Part shown: piece after piece, positions 46,001 to 53,653 of the stretch
How positions within the stretch are numbered: the stretch's first letter is position 1
How the letters are laid out: each line of letters starts with the position of its first letter
Assembly (NCBI GenBank): GCA_014905825.1
Contig: JACGCN010000052.1
Span: 124,001 to 188,000, forward strand
DNA: 64,000 nucleotides
DNA from: Lyophyllum atratum
Taxonomy: Eukaryota; Basidiomycota; Agaricomycetes; Agaricales; Lyophyllaceae
Direction: 5' to 3'
Program-made: the position numbers and the translations under genes
The notes under the pieces: generated by a model
What the model saw: only the letters and a program-made list of their open reading frames with translations
Databases searched by the model: none
What the model was told of the DNA's origin: nothing

Positions 46001-49000
46001 GGACATGGGGGGGATATCTCTCGGTTCTGAGGTTCACCACCCCAGCTCGACCCCTGCAGACCCTGGTCTCTTGCCATCCTTGTTCCTGTATTCCTCCGCT
46101 TTCCCGGTGACGACGCCGTGGGACATGATCAAAAACAGTCTCTTGAACCTGGCAGTGGATCGACCAGACGTCAACATACGAGGAATCGCCTTAACGTTGG
46201 ACCTCGTTGTCAATGAGGTCGAACGTCAGACTGTGTGGATCTCAGCGTCGTCGACCGACAGTGCTCAAGCCTTGCGCCTAGCTTACGTGGGAATCGATTC
46301 GGGAGGACCCCCTTCTATCCTGCAGTGGACTACGGAAGAGAAATACGAATGGGCCTTCGCTACTGCTGCCGCGTCGTGGGTACCCCCAACCCTGCCCGAC
46401 CTCACTCCGCCCCGGGTAGTCTACAGCCCTATTCAGGCAGATCAACAGTCACCTCCACCCGCGTTGGATTACCCTCGGTCGCATCAGCGTGGTCGCTCCC
46501 CAGGCTCGTGGGGCGGACCTCCCTTCTACTACGATCGACGCTCTCCTTCCCGAGCTTATCGCTCGCCGAGCAGGACACGATCGCCGTTGCCGAACCAAAG
46601 ACAACGATCGAGGAAGGGAAAGGAACGCGCCAGCCCGAGTCTTCCGCGTGCGGCCCGTCGAGGAAATGACTCCCGCAGACGATCGCAATCCCCGTACCGT
46701 TCCCGCAGATCGCCGTCCCCTCATGAGGGCTACAGGCATCAGCGAGGTTTGAAACGCCATTGGTCGCCGTCCCCTCCCCGTCGTCGCTCGCCTCGTCGTC
46801 GACCTCGTTCTCGCAGAAGTTCCAACTCACCGGGTGTGTCTAGGCGCGCGGATTCCCTGGCTCGCAGGCCATATTCCTCCGTCACTCCAACCCCTGTGAT
46901 TGCGACGCCTGCCGTCCCACTGCCCGGTACCGCCGAGTTTGCGGTATACCTAGCAGAGTTGATCACCCGCACAGTCGTGCAATTGACGCAGCCTACGCTG
47001 GGGGGCGTGCTTACACCTGCTCCCGCCTCCTCCGTCGAACCCGCCCCCGGCCCTCCTACTCCTGTCTCGTCGGACCTTCAGACAACGCGCGTGATTCCAG
47101 AAGCACCACGTCCTTTAGCGTCGCGCCTGACGGACCCCACCCCTTCGGTGCCGCTGCACTCCCGTCTATCTAATCCGGTGCCGTTAGCTGCCCGCCTACA
47201 ATACAATGTCCCGCAGCCGACTTCCCTGGCAGCTAGGATGGGCATCGGCCTCGCACAGCGTCTTTCTTCGGCCGGCGCTTCTTCGGCACAACTCCCGGAC
47301 GCGGCGCCAAGCGGGAGTAATCAACACAGCGGTACGAGTCAATTGGAGGAAGGCGAGATCCCCGACCCCACGCCGCACAGGCGCAGGCCACATCGGGCGG
47401 GTCGCGGGCGCACTCTGGCGGCTAAGCGACGAGCTTTGGAGGACGGTACGTTTGAATGGGATTGGGATGGGCCTCCCGGCTAGGATCTTGCACGCGGGGG
47501 GGCACTGTGACGACGGTGTGCTATCCTACATAGCATACTCGTGGGATCACTGAGACACGTGCGCGACCGGGCCGAGAGCCCTTACATTTGTACATATTTA
47601 CATCTTGCTGTATCATCGCTGGCATGTCCCTTATGGACATGCATAATTAATACTACCATCTTCGACGCGTTCTCGCCCACTTAGCGAGAGACGCGATGGC
47701 TCGACCCCGGAGGCCACCGGGCCCTGTGCAGGGTGACAGCACGCCTCGCTCAGGCTCACAGAGCTCCGGTGTCGGACGACAACACCCCTACCTAGGGTTA
47801 CAAGGCTCATCTATCGGACAGGCGCTCCTCTGAGCCGCCGTCCCCTATTCACCGGACAGGCGCTCCTCTGAGCCGCCGTCCCCTTTTCCTCGCCACCCGC
47901 CTACTCTACGCGCCGACCTCTCACGAGGTAAGGCGCATTGTAGCGCGCGCGGCTCGAGACTTCCTCTCGCGAGAAGCCCATCTGGACCGGCCGTATCACA
48001 ATAACATTGACCCACTTTCTGAACCTGCTATATCAGCAGAGGACAAGGCACTACTTGCTATCGTACGGGAGAAACTCATGGATATAAGGATGGAGCGTTG
48101 TAATCAGTGCCATGAGAAGTGGTTTGATCTCAACGTCGTGCAGGGAGTCTGTACAAAGTGCAAAAAAGATGACAAGTTCAAACCGGTGAACAAGATGTTT
48201 CCGGGAATGCCTCCACCACACTTGCCTGAGCTTACACAGATGGAAGAGATGCTCATTTCTCCGGTTCACGCATTAATTCAGCTATGGCAAGTGCGTGGTG
48301 GCCAATTCAAGTACACTGGTCATATATGCAACTTTCCTCGAGAGAATGCAGTCCTCCATGCCAGACTCCCCTTGCTTCCTGAAGAGTGCGATATCATCAT
48401 TCTGCGACGCTCGGGAACAGAGGAGCAAACAAATCAAGCCATCTATCAGGATTTCCGAGTTCGCCGGCGGAATATCGAGGCATGGCTGCGTTATCTGCAG
48501 ACTTCACACCCTACATTCCGTGATGGATCTGTTGAAGTCGATTATGGTAGACTTGCTCAACTACCAGAGGATAACTCTGTTCATGGTCAATTGCGGAGCA
48601 TCGAGCAACGAGACTTGGAGGATCCAGCTGCTCAAGATAATGGTCCTCCAGAAGGGGAGGGAGGAGAGGATCCTGTGAATAATGAGGAACCGGTCTTCTC
48701 ACGTGGATTTGTGCCCAATGTGCAGGCTAGATCTACGGAACTAGAGCAATTGAATGCAGCTGCATTAAACGACGACCAACCAATTATTCTCACAATGCCT
48801 GAGATTCGTGGAACCCCCATCAACGAGCATTCAGGTCGTGCCATCGCGATAGACGCCTTTCCGACACTCTTTTGTACTGGTGAAGCAGATATTACCCAGC
48901 CACGGGATATTAATGTTACAATGGAAGAATGGGCAGCACATCTCATCCGTCTCGATGGAGGCCACTTTGCACGCCATCCCCGCTTTCGATATTGGGCACT

Positions 49001-52000
49001 GAATACCATTATGCGCGTGGCAGCTAAAAAGGCATCATCATGGTACTTGACTACACATAGGGAGGATCGCCAGCTCACTGTTGAGGATATACGTGAAATG
49101 CTTGAATCTGACAATGCACAAGGACTTGCAAATCGTGTCTCTCGTGCTGGTGACAAACTACCTGGATCTAAACCTTTCTGGCAGAAGGCACAGCAGGAGC
49201 TCATTGGTCAAATACGATCCCCAGAATGCAAATCTCCTCACGTCTTCTTCACTGCTTCATCAGCTGATATCCAGTGGCCAGACATGCACCAGCACATGCC
49301 CAACTATGATCCCGAGCAGGGAGAAGATGCGGCTGCTTATCGGACACGCATGAAGGATCTCAACGAGAATCCGGCTATTGCTGGATACTACTTCCAGAAG
49401 CGGTGGCAGATATTCTTTGAATATTACATCAAACCAAAGTTCAAAGTCAAGGACTACTGGTGGAGATATGAGTGGCAGCATCGTGGAAGCAGTCACATTC
49501 ATGGATTTCTTTGGTTGGAGGATGCACCTCAGATAGAGACTCTCGATACTTCCAATCCGGTGGACTTGCAGAATTTCATCAACTTCTGGGACCAGCATGT
49601 ATCCACTTGGCATCCTGATACGACATGTCCTCCTGCAGCAATTCACCCATCCGCACGGCTTTTCACTACACTTGAGGATACCAAATTGGAACTTGCAGAA
49701 ATGCTCAATCGCTTGCAACGACACACTCACTGTACTCCCGGTTATTGTGAAAGATGGAAAAAAGAGTCAGATGAAACCTTTTGTCGTTTTGGCTTTCCAA
49801 AGGAATGTAGGGAGGACTCTGCATTTGCAAAGGAGGCTACTCGGGATTTTGCTGAACTCCACACTCGCCGAAACGATCCCCTTCTGAACTCTTACAATGC
49901 TGGATTTATCTTGGGTTGGAGGGCCAATATTGATTTCCGCCCAGTCATCAACCGCGAAGCTGTCATTGCATATGTTGCAAAGTATGCCAGTAAAGGCGAA
50001 TCTACATCATCCTCACATGACAAATCACTTCAAACTGCAATTTCTCGGCTACAGGATACAGATCCTGCTGGAATTGCATACCAGAAAATGCTCTCCTCCT
50101 TTGTCGCTGAACGTGACATTTCAGGCCAAGAAACATGCCATATACTTTTGGGTTGTAAACTCATTCACTCCTCTCGACAAATTCGTTCCCTTTGCGTTTC
50201 TCCGGATGCCGCTGAAGTGGTCGACTTTGAAAATTCACGTACGGCACGAGTAGGACTTCTGGAACGATACAAAAGGCGTCCTATGGTTGCTCCAACTCCT
50301 ACCAATCCACATAACCCACACCCTGCTGCCAACATCACTATCCTGGATTTTGGTGCTAATTGGGACTGGAGAGGAAACACTGTTTACAAACGTGGTTCAC
50401 GTGGTGCCCAACCATACATTGTCAATGTCTGGCCACGCTACCGCCCAAACAAGGACGACGAGGACTCTTACGAGAAATACTGCTATGCACGCATGATTCT
50501 TAATCACCCCTTCAAGGAACCTGAGGAGCTTCTTCAAGGTTGTCTTACTTGGAAAGACGCTTATCATGACCACTGCTTAGACGAAAACCATGTGCACTCG
50601 GACGACACACTCCCCCTCATATCTGACGAGGTTGATGAAGAAGAGTCAGATTCTGAATCTGTCCCTGGAGATGTTGAGGAGGATTATCGCGCTGACTGGA
50701 TGAGAGAGGCGGCTCGGGCTCCAAACCAAGTTGTAGAGTCTAACTTGGGAAACTTGGGCTTACGAGATATGGACATCGAGTACGACTGGCATGCGGGTGC
50801 TCCATCTGGCGAAATCATCAAGGAAGCGTCCAAGTGGCTAGAGAATCAAGTCAAGGAATCCCCCAATGATGATGTTCAGATTCTTCCAGAGGTGGACTAT
50901 GCCAATCTCAAAGCAGAGCAAAGACTTGTCTTCCTTCAGGTCATGGCCTACTTCAAGAAGTTGTGCGCAAATGATGGAGATCCTAAACCACCACCTCTGC
51001 GCATCAATGTTGACGGAACTGCTGGAACTGGAAAGTCATTTCTGATATGGGCTATATCCACTGCACTTCGGGAAATGTTTGCGGATCAGCCACAAGCAAG
51101 GGATCCAGTTGTTCGACTCGCACCAACCGGAATCTCTGCCTTTGGAATTCGAGGCTGGACTATAAACTTTGGCTTATCCATTCCAGTGAAGGAGAAACAA
51201 GAATTCCAGCAGTTGAAAGACTCTTCACTGCAGCGACTACAAACTCGATGGAGGGGTGTTAGACTTCTTATCCTGGATGAGAAATCCATGGTGGGACGTG
51301 CTCAAATGGGTCGGGCAGACAGGCGTTTACGACAAGTCATTCCAGCTGCATCTGATGATGCATTGGGTGGGCTTCCTGCTATATTCTTTGGAGACTTTGC
51401 CCAGCTTCCACCAATTGGCGATACTCCTCTCTATTCAACCAAGACTTCTGATGGACGTCGGTCAGGCCTTGCCTCAGAAGGGCGCCGAGTCTTTGAATCC
51501 TTTCAACAGTCCATTACTCTCAGTCATATTTTCCGCCAAGAAGGAGAGGATCCTGAGCAGATTAGGTTTCGAGATGCACTACTTCGACTCCGCACTTACT
51601 CAACAACTCAGGAGGACTATGACCTCTTGTCTACCCGATTCTGGGATCGTCTCACTCCTGAGGATCATACTCGATTCAATGAAGTCTTACATCTGCTACC
51701 AACTCGAGCCGCAGTCCAAGAGTGCAATAAGCATCGCTTAGCTGGAATTGGAAAGCCCGTGATTCGATGCGAGGCCAAACACAACAATAGTGCTGCAAAA
51801 AAGGCTTCAGAGGAAGATGCTGATGGATTAGAGCCTATGATTCTGCTGGCTGAAGGTGCACGAGTGATGATCACTCGTAATCTCTGGACTTCCAAAGGTA
51901 CTTAGTCTGCTTTCTCTTCCATCTGCCAATTTCTAATAGGTGTTCAGGACTAGTCAACGGATGCCAGGGTGTGGTCAAAAAGATATGGTATCATCCTCAA

Positions 52001-52520
52001 TCAAACCCAAAGCAGCACCACCTTCCTGCAGTAGTATTTGTCGAATGTCCAGGATATTCTGGTGAGTATGATCCAGTACACTTTAGAACATCACCTCATA
52101 CATAGATTAGGTCCCCAAACACCTGGCTGGCATGGCATTGATCCATCATGGGTTCCGGTAACTCCTGTCACCGCTCGTTGGGAGGACAAATCCGGAATGC
52201 AACTTTCACGCACTCAGCTTCCATTGGCATTGGCCTGGGCAATTACCATACACAAGAGCCAGGGTCTCACATTGTCAGACGTTGTCATTGACCTGGGACC
52301 AAAGGACTTCTCATCTGGACTATCATTCGTTGCAATTTCGCGCGTCAAAAATTTGAAGGGTTTGGCGTTCCGTACACATTTCGGTATGGGTCGGCTGCAG
52401 CGTGGTCAAGAAACAGAGTCGATGAAAATGTTGCGAGAGGATAATAGTAGACGAGAGGCACTTGGATTCACTCTAAACACATATGGCATGGATCTTAGTG
52501 AATATGTATTTAATGACTAA
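34095..52520 (+). CDS. Helitron Rep-helicase (HUH Y2 replicase plus Pif1 helicase), split by element 2
   Basis: Exons 34095-34266, 34320-34382, 34432-34620, 34675-35384 continued at 48006-51897, 51948-52061 and 52111-52520; summed without the insertion they give exactly 1849 residues with no internal stop. The N-terminus has three 11-residue repeats (VAAQAKRRAE) and a poly-Pro tract. A zinc-binding segment CNQCHEKWFD..CTKCKKDD follows. The Rep domain shows the two-His motif SSHIHGFLWL and the two-Tyr motif AYVAKYASKG; the Pif1-type helicase has Walker A GTAGTGKSFL, Walker B LLILDEKSM and ITIHKSQGLTL. It nicks and unwinds DNA for rolling-circle transposition. In the present state it is disrupted. 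Confidence 0.9.
34148..34246 (+). repeat. 33-bp repeat, three copies, in Helitron exon 1
   Basis: Three near-identical units encode VAAQAKRRAED, VAAQAKRRAEN and VAAQAKRRGKR, giving a basic N-terminal helix. Confidence 0.85.
35385..35879 (+). repeat. 5' LTR of element 2
   Basis: 495 bp. Contains a perfect short stem TGCTAT/ATAGCA near its start and two direct 32-bp repeats (35694-35725 and 35732-35763) each able to fold GGAC.GGCG/CGCC.GTCC. Confidence 0.95.
36182..41515 (+). CDS. Element 2 gag-pol (gag, protease, reverse transcriptase)
   Basis: A single 1777-codon frame fuses gag and pol. Gag has a Gly/Pro-rich linker (about residues 580-650) and the core LPSWDGMGTTAVDYL to EEMKFRQKGYDRED. 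A CCHC knuckle CYICTSPLHFARDC is at about residue 937, the protease LDSGADITLMS at about 1115, and the reverse transcriptase has FPIPRQSEI, FKRMPFGLRNGPSIFQ and YIDDIVVFSKS (about 1623). Real pol frame is lost at about 41487, at the start of RNase H, where bases corresponding to the expected LYT codons are absent. Residues after that point are read out of frame. Confidence 0.92.
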   Translation: MPPQRIPSNMAGAGATTPSNPSASGKRPVTRSTPATAAASPAAGDATPRSAPALGIPKGKARASSSVPINRSPTIETVPDPQSGSPPGPSLALDGPLLELESRFAGSKPSRDPPPHQRMYPPSSGSRREGRFTDDRSESAAPSLVYLTEEATPPPDGRAPATQETTGAPASWNSHPFIFGGMPALSNIDIRDEPIECSNFRYHQVFDPAVHYDPITRFGGVDGRLPGRGEAESTLVRHILIRWNTPHNDLLWTSLEQGIQDFIGITPTREDLVQYKEGDEIMYSLNETRLGDIAQLVLAIHQVLHTFADFMAHGPVRNRFRYDPQFKLLRSLGWNRHRNDILLTVALLQWRAAIGATHIRNFIKSFERIFLRPEDLDSISLHDSTRTSIRSQFGVLSAHEELRKLSFRPDYRLPKDHPEASAQSDLLVAADILIDPEHFKGLQDPYHHRERRTNNVEYETAPGSPAEMRGTLPSISTARNLRFQLPDSISSIGRGHPITSLPGVGAISHAQRQPSTVAPTDAGSQSGGPLKIQPPASLNNMRNIPPSFAVKIPRPNNWTSYIYKAGSNSNPVPGYTGPKGEGNGDVPPEGGNPSQRPGGAPSGGAPGGGGSGGGGPGGAPGGGAPGGSGPGGAPDGGAPGGGGDGPGPNYAPRAPYDPNFVEEWQLNHKLNLSVLPSWDGMGTTAVDYLGTMGHLATLSQKMREGLAQLAPFKWTLRALSWWQTLPSDVRNYLSQDWNVMLLGIRAHFLDENWIKDRTFEFEEMKFRQKGYDREDPIDYIQRRIKHHSFLYPEDEDGPLAVSRILRNKPTEWDTTVNERLTPSIFELQAVAKRMGSTLVSAWELAEKMRNPQPYFRNNNRRSAHAADIEQQASPEEHLDEDSDEEREAHAAYSRGRPASSKPSSAKKPWPEGKTINGYAFSRDDKVVSARQPNGSCYICTSPLHFARDCSHYGKWDSLRNAHLITVDIADDLLAQHDREYVAMLVESKTSSSAYTGSEPETNDADTSDEHVAYVYLADAFPSEFYGANRNYRRRVMFSSRKLAKQQEREAATRSASKDATPPEEMPPPPPPYVEIVTARKKRSLPAGYGSLGSRALHVKAHIGAVDQAPVQGRLDSGADITLMSEDYWKSIPGLPAPKEGLRIKLYHLTGHAKVLGYVTTTMYAETADHRMVSFELEAYIVRDMKVPLLLGEDFQTTYELGLTRHVTGHCEVIVGDSDLVIPASSAQQVDLGFEIRKAFNVQSFIRTKAVRRGRVRAKNFGHTDPPVVASEDVLITAESVHNVPVEAPFGEKKEWIVEKIIIGDPGMTVLAAPTTWISADAPYLPIANPSKTPWYIRKGDIVGYLKDPDSFADKPATPEEWGKCAASAEALKTVIEGSLRAQDLASAQPSDAPATEDLLEKDDAWGPKTTALPDEPMAGDVAELVNLGPDIPDDIKPRLAEVLRKNQAAFGLDGRLGKVDARVDVPLQPGTTPISVPMYGASPAKREVIKKQVNSWFEAGVIEPSKSPWGFPVVVVYRNGKPRLVVDYRKLNAKTVPDEFPIPRQSEIIQALSGAQVLSTFDALAGFTQLEMAESAKECTAFRCHLGLFQFKRMPFGLRNGPSIFQRIMQGVLAPFLWLFTLVYIDDIVVFSKSWDDHLVHLDNVLGAIAAAGITLSPPKCFVGFASILLLGQKVSRLGLSTHQEKVSAIIDLTRPRSMSDLQKFLGMVVYFSAYIPFYSFIAAPLFALLRKGVRWTWEAEHEIAFHQVKTALSSAPVLGHPERGQPYRRFRFRFGC
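41487..43943 (+). CDS. Element 2 pol, RNase H, integrase and chromodomain part
   Basis: In the frame open from 41253, meaningful sequence begins at DASDFALGASLQQ (41487). RNase H has DHAALQWARIYENTNRR. The integrase has the full HHCC finger (HESPFESAHAG..CDVCQ), Asp in SLDLITGLP, Asp in IADRDRRW and Glu in HPQTDGQTEVLNATIE. A GPY-type segment (RTIGPFEVLEKVNPMVYRL) precedes a chromodomain (YEVEAILGHR to WKGYEPTEDSWVSEYDL). Stop at 43943. Confidence 0.9.
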   Translation, partial: DASDFALGASLQQVQPIAVRDLKGTPMYDRLSKAWDAGADVPNLVPILSKDVDEGLAARTPWGISLDETVVRVERVICYWSRTLHQAERNYSATEREALGAKEALVKFQPFIEGETVILITDHAALQWARIYENTNRRLAAWGAVYAAYPGLKIVHRPGRIHSNIDPLSRLPRTPQHNSPLRDDIPPIVPSEGAQHLAQSAEDAGSHAPAKKSAFTVWWWEDVIDKEAHPIQTRSAAKRTAGELPTLGEKQNSEASGDPASQPDTTSEIESLGADGLPFPEGDPWTYPAGVKPPTEEPEDDWSKKSHLLISMNPDMIKMFADAYPKDSSFKQSYADEVPNPNKVLTPSRYQKGSNGLLYFIDTDWNARLCMPKDVVNYVLRWIHESPFESAHAGPRRFLARLKELFFWPKMFSDVHEYTASCDVCQKIKTDHRRQMGGLRPAHIPARPFATVSLDLITGLPPSGDIKYTAVLVIVDKLTKYALFIPTHEELSQEGFAKIFVERVANVYGLPERIIADRDRRWSTAFWRSVVESYGSVMALSSAHHPQTDGQTEVLNATIEQMLRAYVATDRASWAQWLSALAHAYNSAVHSSTSYSPNFLLMGYKPQTTAGVVAPQTDPVARPFLSSQKGETFVEEMEIHRRNARDSVVRAQERQARAYNKGRRPVVEFDIGEWALVNPHSLELVDVKGTGRKLIQRTIGPFEVLEKVNPMVYRLRLPDTYPMHPVFNLQHLKRYTPSDPKFGERTTLPPTRDFLATEEYEVEAILGHRLNSRRKGSRRQYLIRWKGYEPTEDSWVSEYDLRNAPALRREYHAMAQVT
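43944..44324 (+). promoter_or_regulatory. Pol-ORF3 spacer with four covarying hairpin repeats
   Basis: Four 29-30-nt units at 44081-44109, 44144-44172, 44196-44224 and 44276-44305 share CAAGGCTATA...TTTGCCGGGG. Each folds as GGC, a 5-bp stem around a 3-nt loop, then GCC. The inner stems differ but stay paired: ATATC/GATAT, ATACT/AGTAT and ATAAC/GTTTAT, with one mismatch in the first unit. The last unit ends 19 nt before the ORF3 ATG. C/T-rich sequence separates them. Likely an RNA element for ORF3 translation or for binding a protein; inferred. Confidence 0.65.
44325..47483 (+). CDS. Element 2 ORF3: 1052-aa extra ORF with RS-rich domain
   Basis: Intact frame between pol and the 3' LTR, stop TAG 22 bp before the LTR. 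The N-terminal third is globular-looking (YNGWTLKEEYLAWSP, RLWELRPREPTP, AIPCFIAHRLEPDEIWFDPYPDP). The middle is Pro-rich with a WYTDDWLECVELGKKNRDSENYDF-like segment. A second ordered block has TPWDMIKNSLLNLAVDRPD and QTVWISASSTDSAQALRLAYVG. A long Arg/Ser region follows (RSRRSPSPHEGYR, RRRSPRRRPRSRRSS), then PLxARL-type short repeats. No signal peptide or transmembrane helix is visible, so an envelope role is unlikely; the RS domain suggests RNA or nuclear-factor binding. Not recognised. Confidence 0.85.
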   Translation: MDSRHFPTPRLSSLADFYANPCVDDSLQFDLPAFSQYNGWTLKEEYLAWSPNSAVTAFLPGVAPPTFSSMPDKNTRQRRFDGSLGRFDWTIAPQLVTERLWRALCLRPKIGYARRQELPEFDFLTKQWISLNRETGCFTPEYLERLRGRVADLDAKITSHRQIRETFPRLWELRPREPTPTTLASLAQVNNWSDAVDQGASVMRDIKEKAAWVEFAGRVTKEGWGSSLETVRSLGIAPARDDYLGAWINGYRTSEALWLLSQAIPCFIAHRLEPDEIWFDPYPDPVPSRHWWQGTDAELLLKERYAYDDVAVRNMSSRSAYRPPILPPAPPPITPEHHRASFPRRQGWRGDLIGYFDSPPPPSPVRELSPLQDTPDEDTTLPQISPQYQAAPLEYKELYSDREPWIVPPELFDNRPNGTWSRWYTDDWLECVELGKKNRDSENYDFYVFDRHNQRRIHYNDIPEPPSGVVDVMTYGRPAPRARFQGLGGEVRSSRWLYHSDYPTPTQLSTPMPEPLESELPLRPGYARPAPTIPPKANLIGTPVRPPPSKHQAPEGDDVDMGGISLGSEVHHPSSTPADPGLLPSLFLYSSAFPVTTPWDMIKNSLLNLAVDRPDVNIRGIALTLDLVVNEVERQTVWISASSTDSAQALRLAYVGIDSGGPPSILQWTTEEKYEWAFATAAASWVPPTLPDLTPPRVVYSPIQADQQSPPPALDYPRSHQRGRSPGSWGGPPFYYDRRSPSRAYRSPSRTRSPLPNQRQRSRKGKERASPSLPRAARRGNDSRRRSQSPYRSRRSPSPHEGYRHQRGLKRHWSPSPPRRRSPRRRPRSRRSSNSPGVSRRADSLARRPYSSVTPTPVIATPAVPLPGTAEFAVYLAELITRTVVQLTQPTLGGVLTPAPASSVEPAPGPPTPVSSDLQTTRVIPEAPRPLASRLTDPTPSVPLHSRLSNPVPLAARLQYNVPQPTSLAARMGIGLAQRLSSAGASSAQLPDAAPSGSNQHSGTSQLEEGEIPDPTPHRRRPHRAGRGRTLAAKRRALEDGTFEWDWDGPPG
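47506..48000 (+). repeat. 3' LTR of element 2
   Basis: 495 bp, no difference seen from 35385-35879. Confidence 0.95.
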
Positions 52521-53586
52521 ATTTGTATCTCTTCTAATGCACTCAGATAAACATTGCGTAAAGTAGTGGGATAAGGCAAGCTCCCCATTACGTAGGTGAG
52601 GTACTCACATACAAGACATATTTCGTCTGTCAGGCCCCTGCGCTTTCGTCGCTGTGCTCTTGCGGTCCTCGATTCAACTGGAGTCTGGGTCAAAGCAAGA
52701 TGTAGATACAGCGTCAATGAATAAAGATAGAACTGCCGTGGAGTCGCATTGACATCACTGTCGTAGTCCATGCCAATATGGAGGGGGCTTGCATGCACGA
52801 AATCTATTCTAATCTATTACATATCATTCGGCTACAAAGAAAGGGCTGAAAGTAGCGGGCTGTGCGGCGGGACGGCGCCCTATGGTGTTATCCAAAAGCA
52901 GTGTGTGTGAATGATGCTGTCACCTGCAAGGACACGTGCTTTACTGATGGGCCAGGCTCCTGCCAATCCAGCCCACTTCCATCTTCGAATTCCGACCTTC
53001 CCCTTCTTTTGATCGTGATCGAGTAAGACCCAGCGACTGTGGACTCGTGAAACCGTTTGCGCCCGGCGCCCTTTAATATGGGCGCTAAAGAGGCTTTGCG
53101 GTTGCCCCATCGACGAGTTATCCCCATCCCGAGACTTCCCTGAAATCTGGTTTCCTTCATGCAAGCAAGATACTGCAGCCCATGAAATTTTGGCGTCTTG
53201 TACTAGTTTCTTATCTTGGACAAGCCTTGTTCTATTCTGACGCCAATGGTGCATTCTTCAGAATTCACACAAGTGTTTGGCCTGTTGTATCCATACGTTG
53301 TCTATGCGCAGCGCCGAGGCCATATTCTTGGGTCGTTCTTGCTTCTTACACATGCAGGAACAAAGAACAAAGTTCTGGCAATACCCGAGTTGGAAGCACC
53401 GCTGAAGCGCTGGGGCAACTTCTGCTTGGGTAACCAAGGTACCGCGACAGCAATTGTCGGACCTGCGTGGCATTTAACGACTCAGCGCCTCCCTTCAATC
53501 TGGTCTAAAACGTGGGCTCGCCATAAAAACGACCATAACTCATGTCAGCCTGAAAACAATACACGGGTTGATCCCGTTTCCCTCCC
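52521..53586. other. Helitron 3' end and F-box gene upstream region
   Basis: Contains the right inverted-repeat end of the Helitron (52849-52859) and then upstream sequence of the F-box gene. An open frame runs from 53216 into that gene but I take it as untranslated because a TATA box lies downstream of it. Confidence 0.45.
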
Positions 53587-53592
53587 TATAAA
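53587..53592 (+). promoter_or_regulatory. TATA box of the F-box gene
   Basis: TATAAA lies 62 nt upstream of the ATG at 53654. This favours 53654 over the earlier in-frame ATG at 53216. Confidence 0.5.
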
Positions 53593-53653
53593 GCCTTCCC
53601 GGGAACATGTACAATGTCCAATCAAAACTGCTTCCCGAGCGTACGCTTCTATT

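Larger units (their letters stand above)
35385..48000 (+). mobile_element. Full-length 12.6-kb Ty3/gypsy chromovirus (element 2)
   Basis: Two 495-bp LTRs (35385-35879 and 47506-48000) that look identical throughout, TGTGA...TCACA ends, and target-site duplication ATAAC (35380-35384 and 48001-48005). A primer-binding candidate TGGTGGGGGCACCGCGG starts one base after the 5' LTR; a G7 tract precedes the 3' LTR. Internal order: gag-pol, chromodomain, hairpin array, ORF3. Inserted in sense orientation in a poly-Pro coding tract of the Helitron gene. Confidence 0.95.
33310..52860 (+). mobile_element. Helitron, about 6.9 kb before a nested gypsy insertion
   Basis: Built around one Rep-helicase gene (34095-52520). 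Possible ends are an inverted repeat, CCCGCTACTTT at 33315-33325 and AAAGTAGCGGG at 52849-52859. At the left end this is part of a hairpin (CCCGCTAC/GTAGTGGG), and at the right end GCTAC/GTAGC can pair. I do not see a clean TC...CTRR pair, so the exact ends are inferred. The 12.6-kb element 2 sits inside. Confidence 0.6.

Noticed and set aside
44325..47483. ORF3 of element 2 as an envelope glycoprotein
   Set aside because: No signal peptide, transmembrane helix or cysteine-rich ectodomain; the RS-rich region is typical of intracellular RNA-associated proteins.
53216..53653. N-terminal extension of the F-box protein
   Set aside because: A TATA box at 53587 and the family start at 53654 favour the shorter protein; the extension has no recognisable features.
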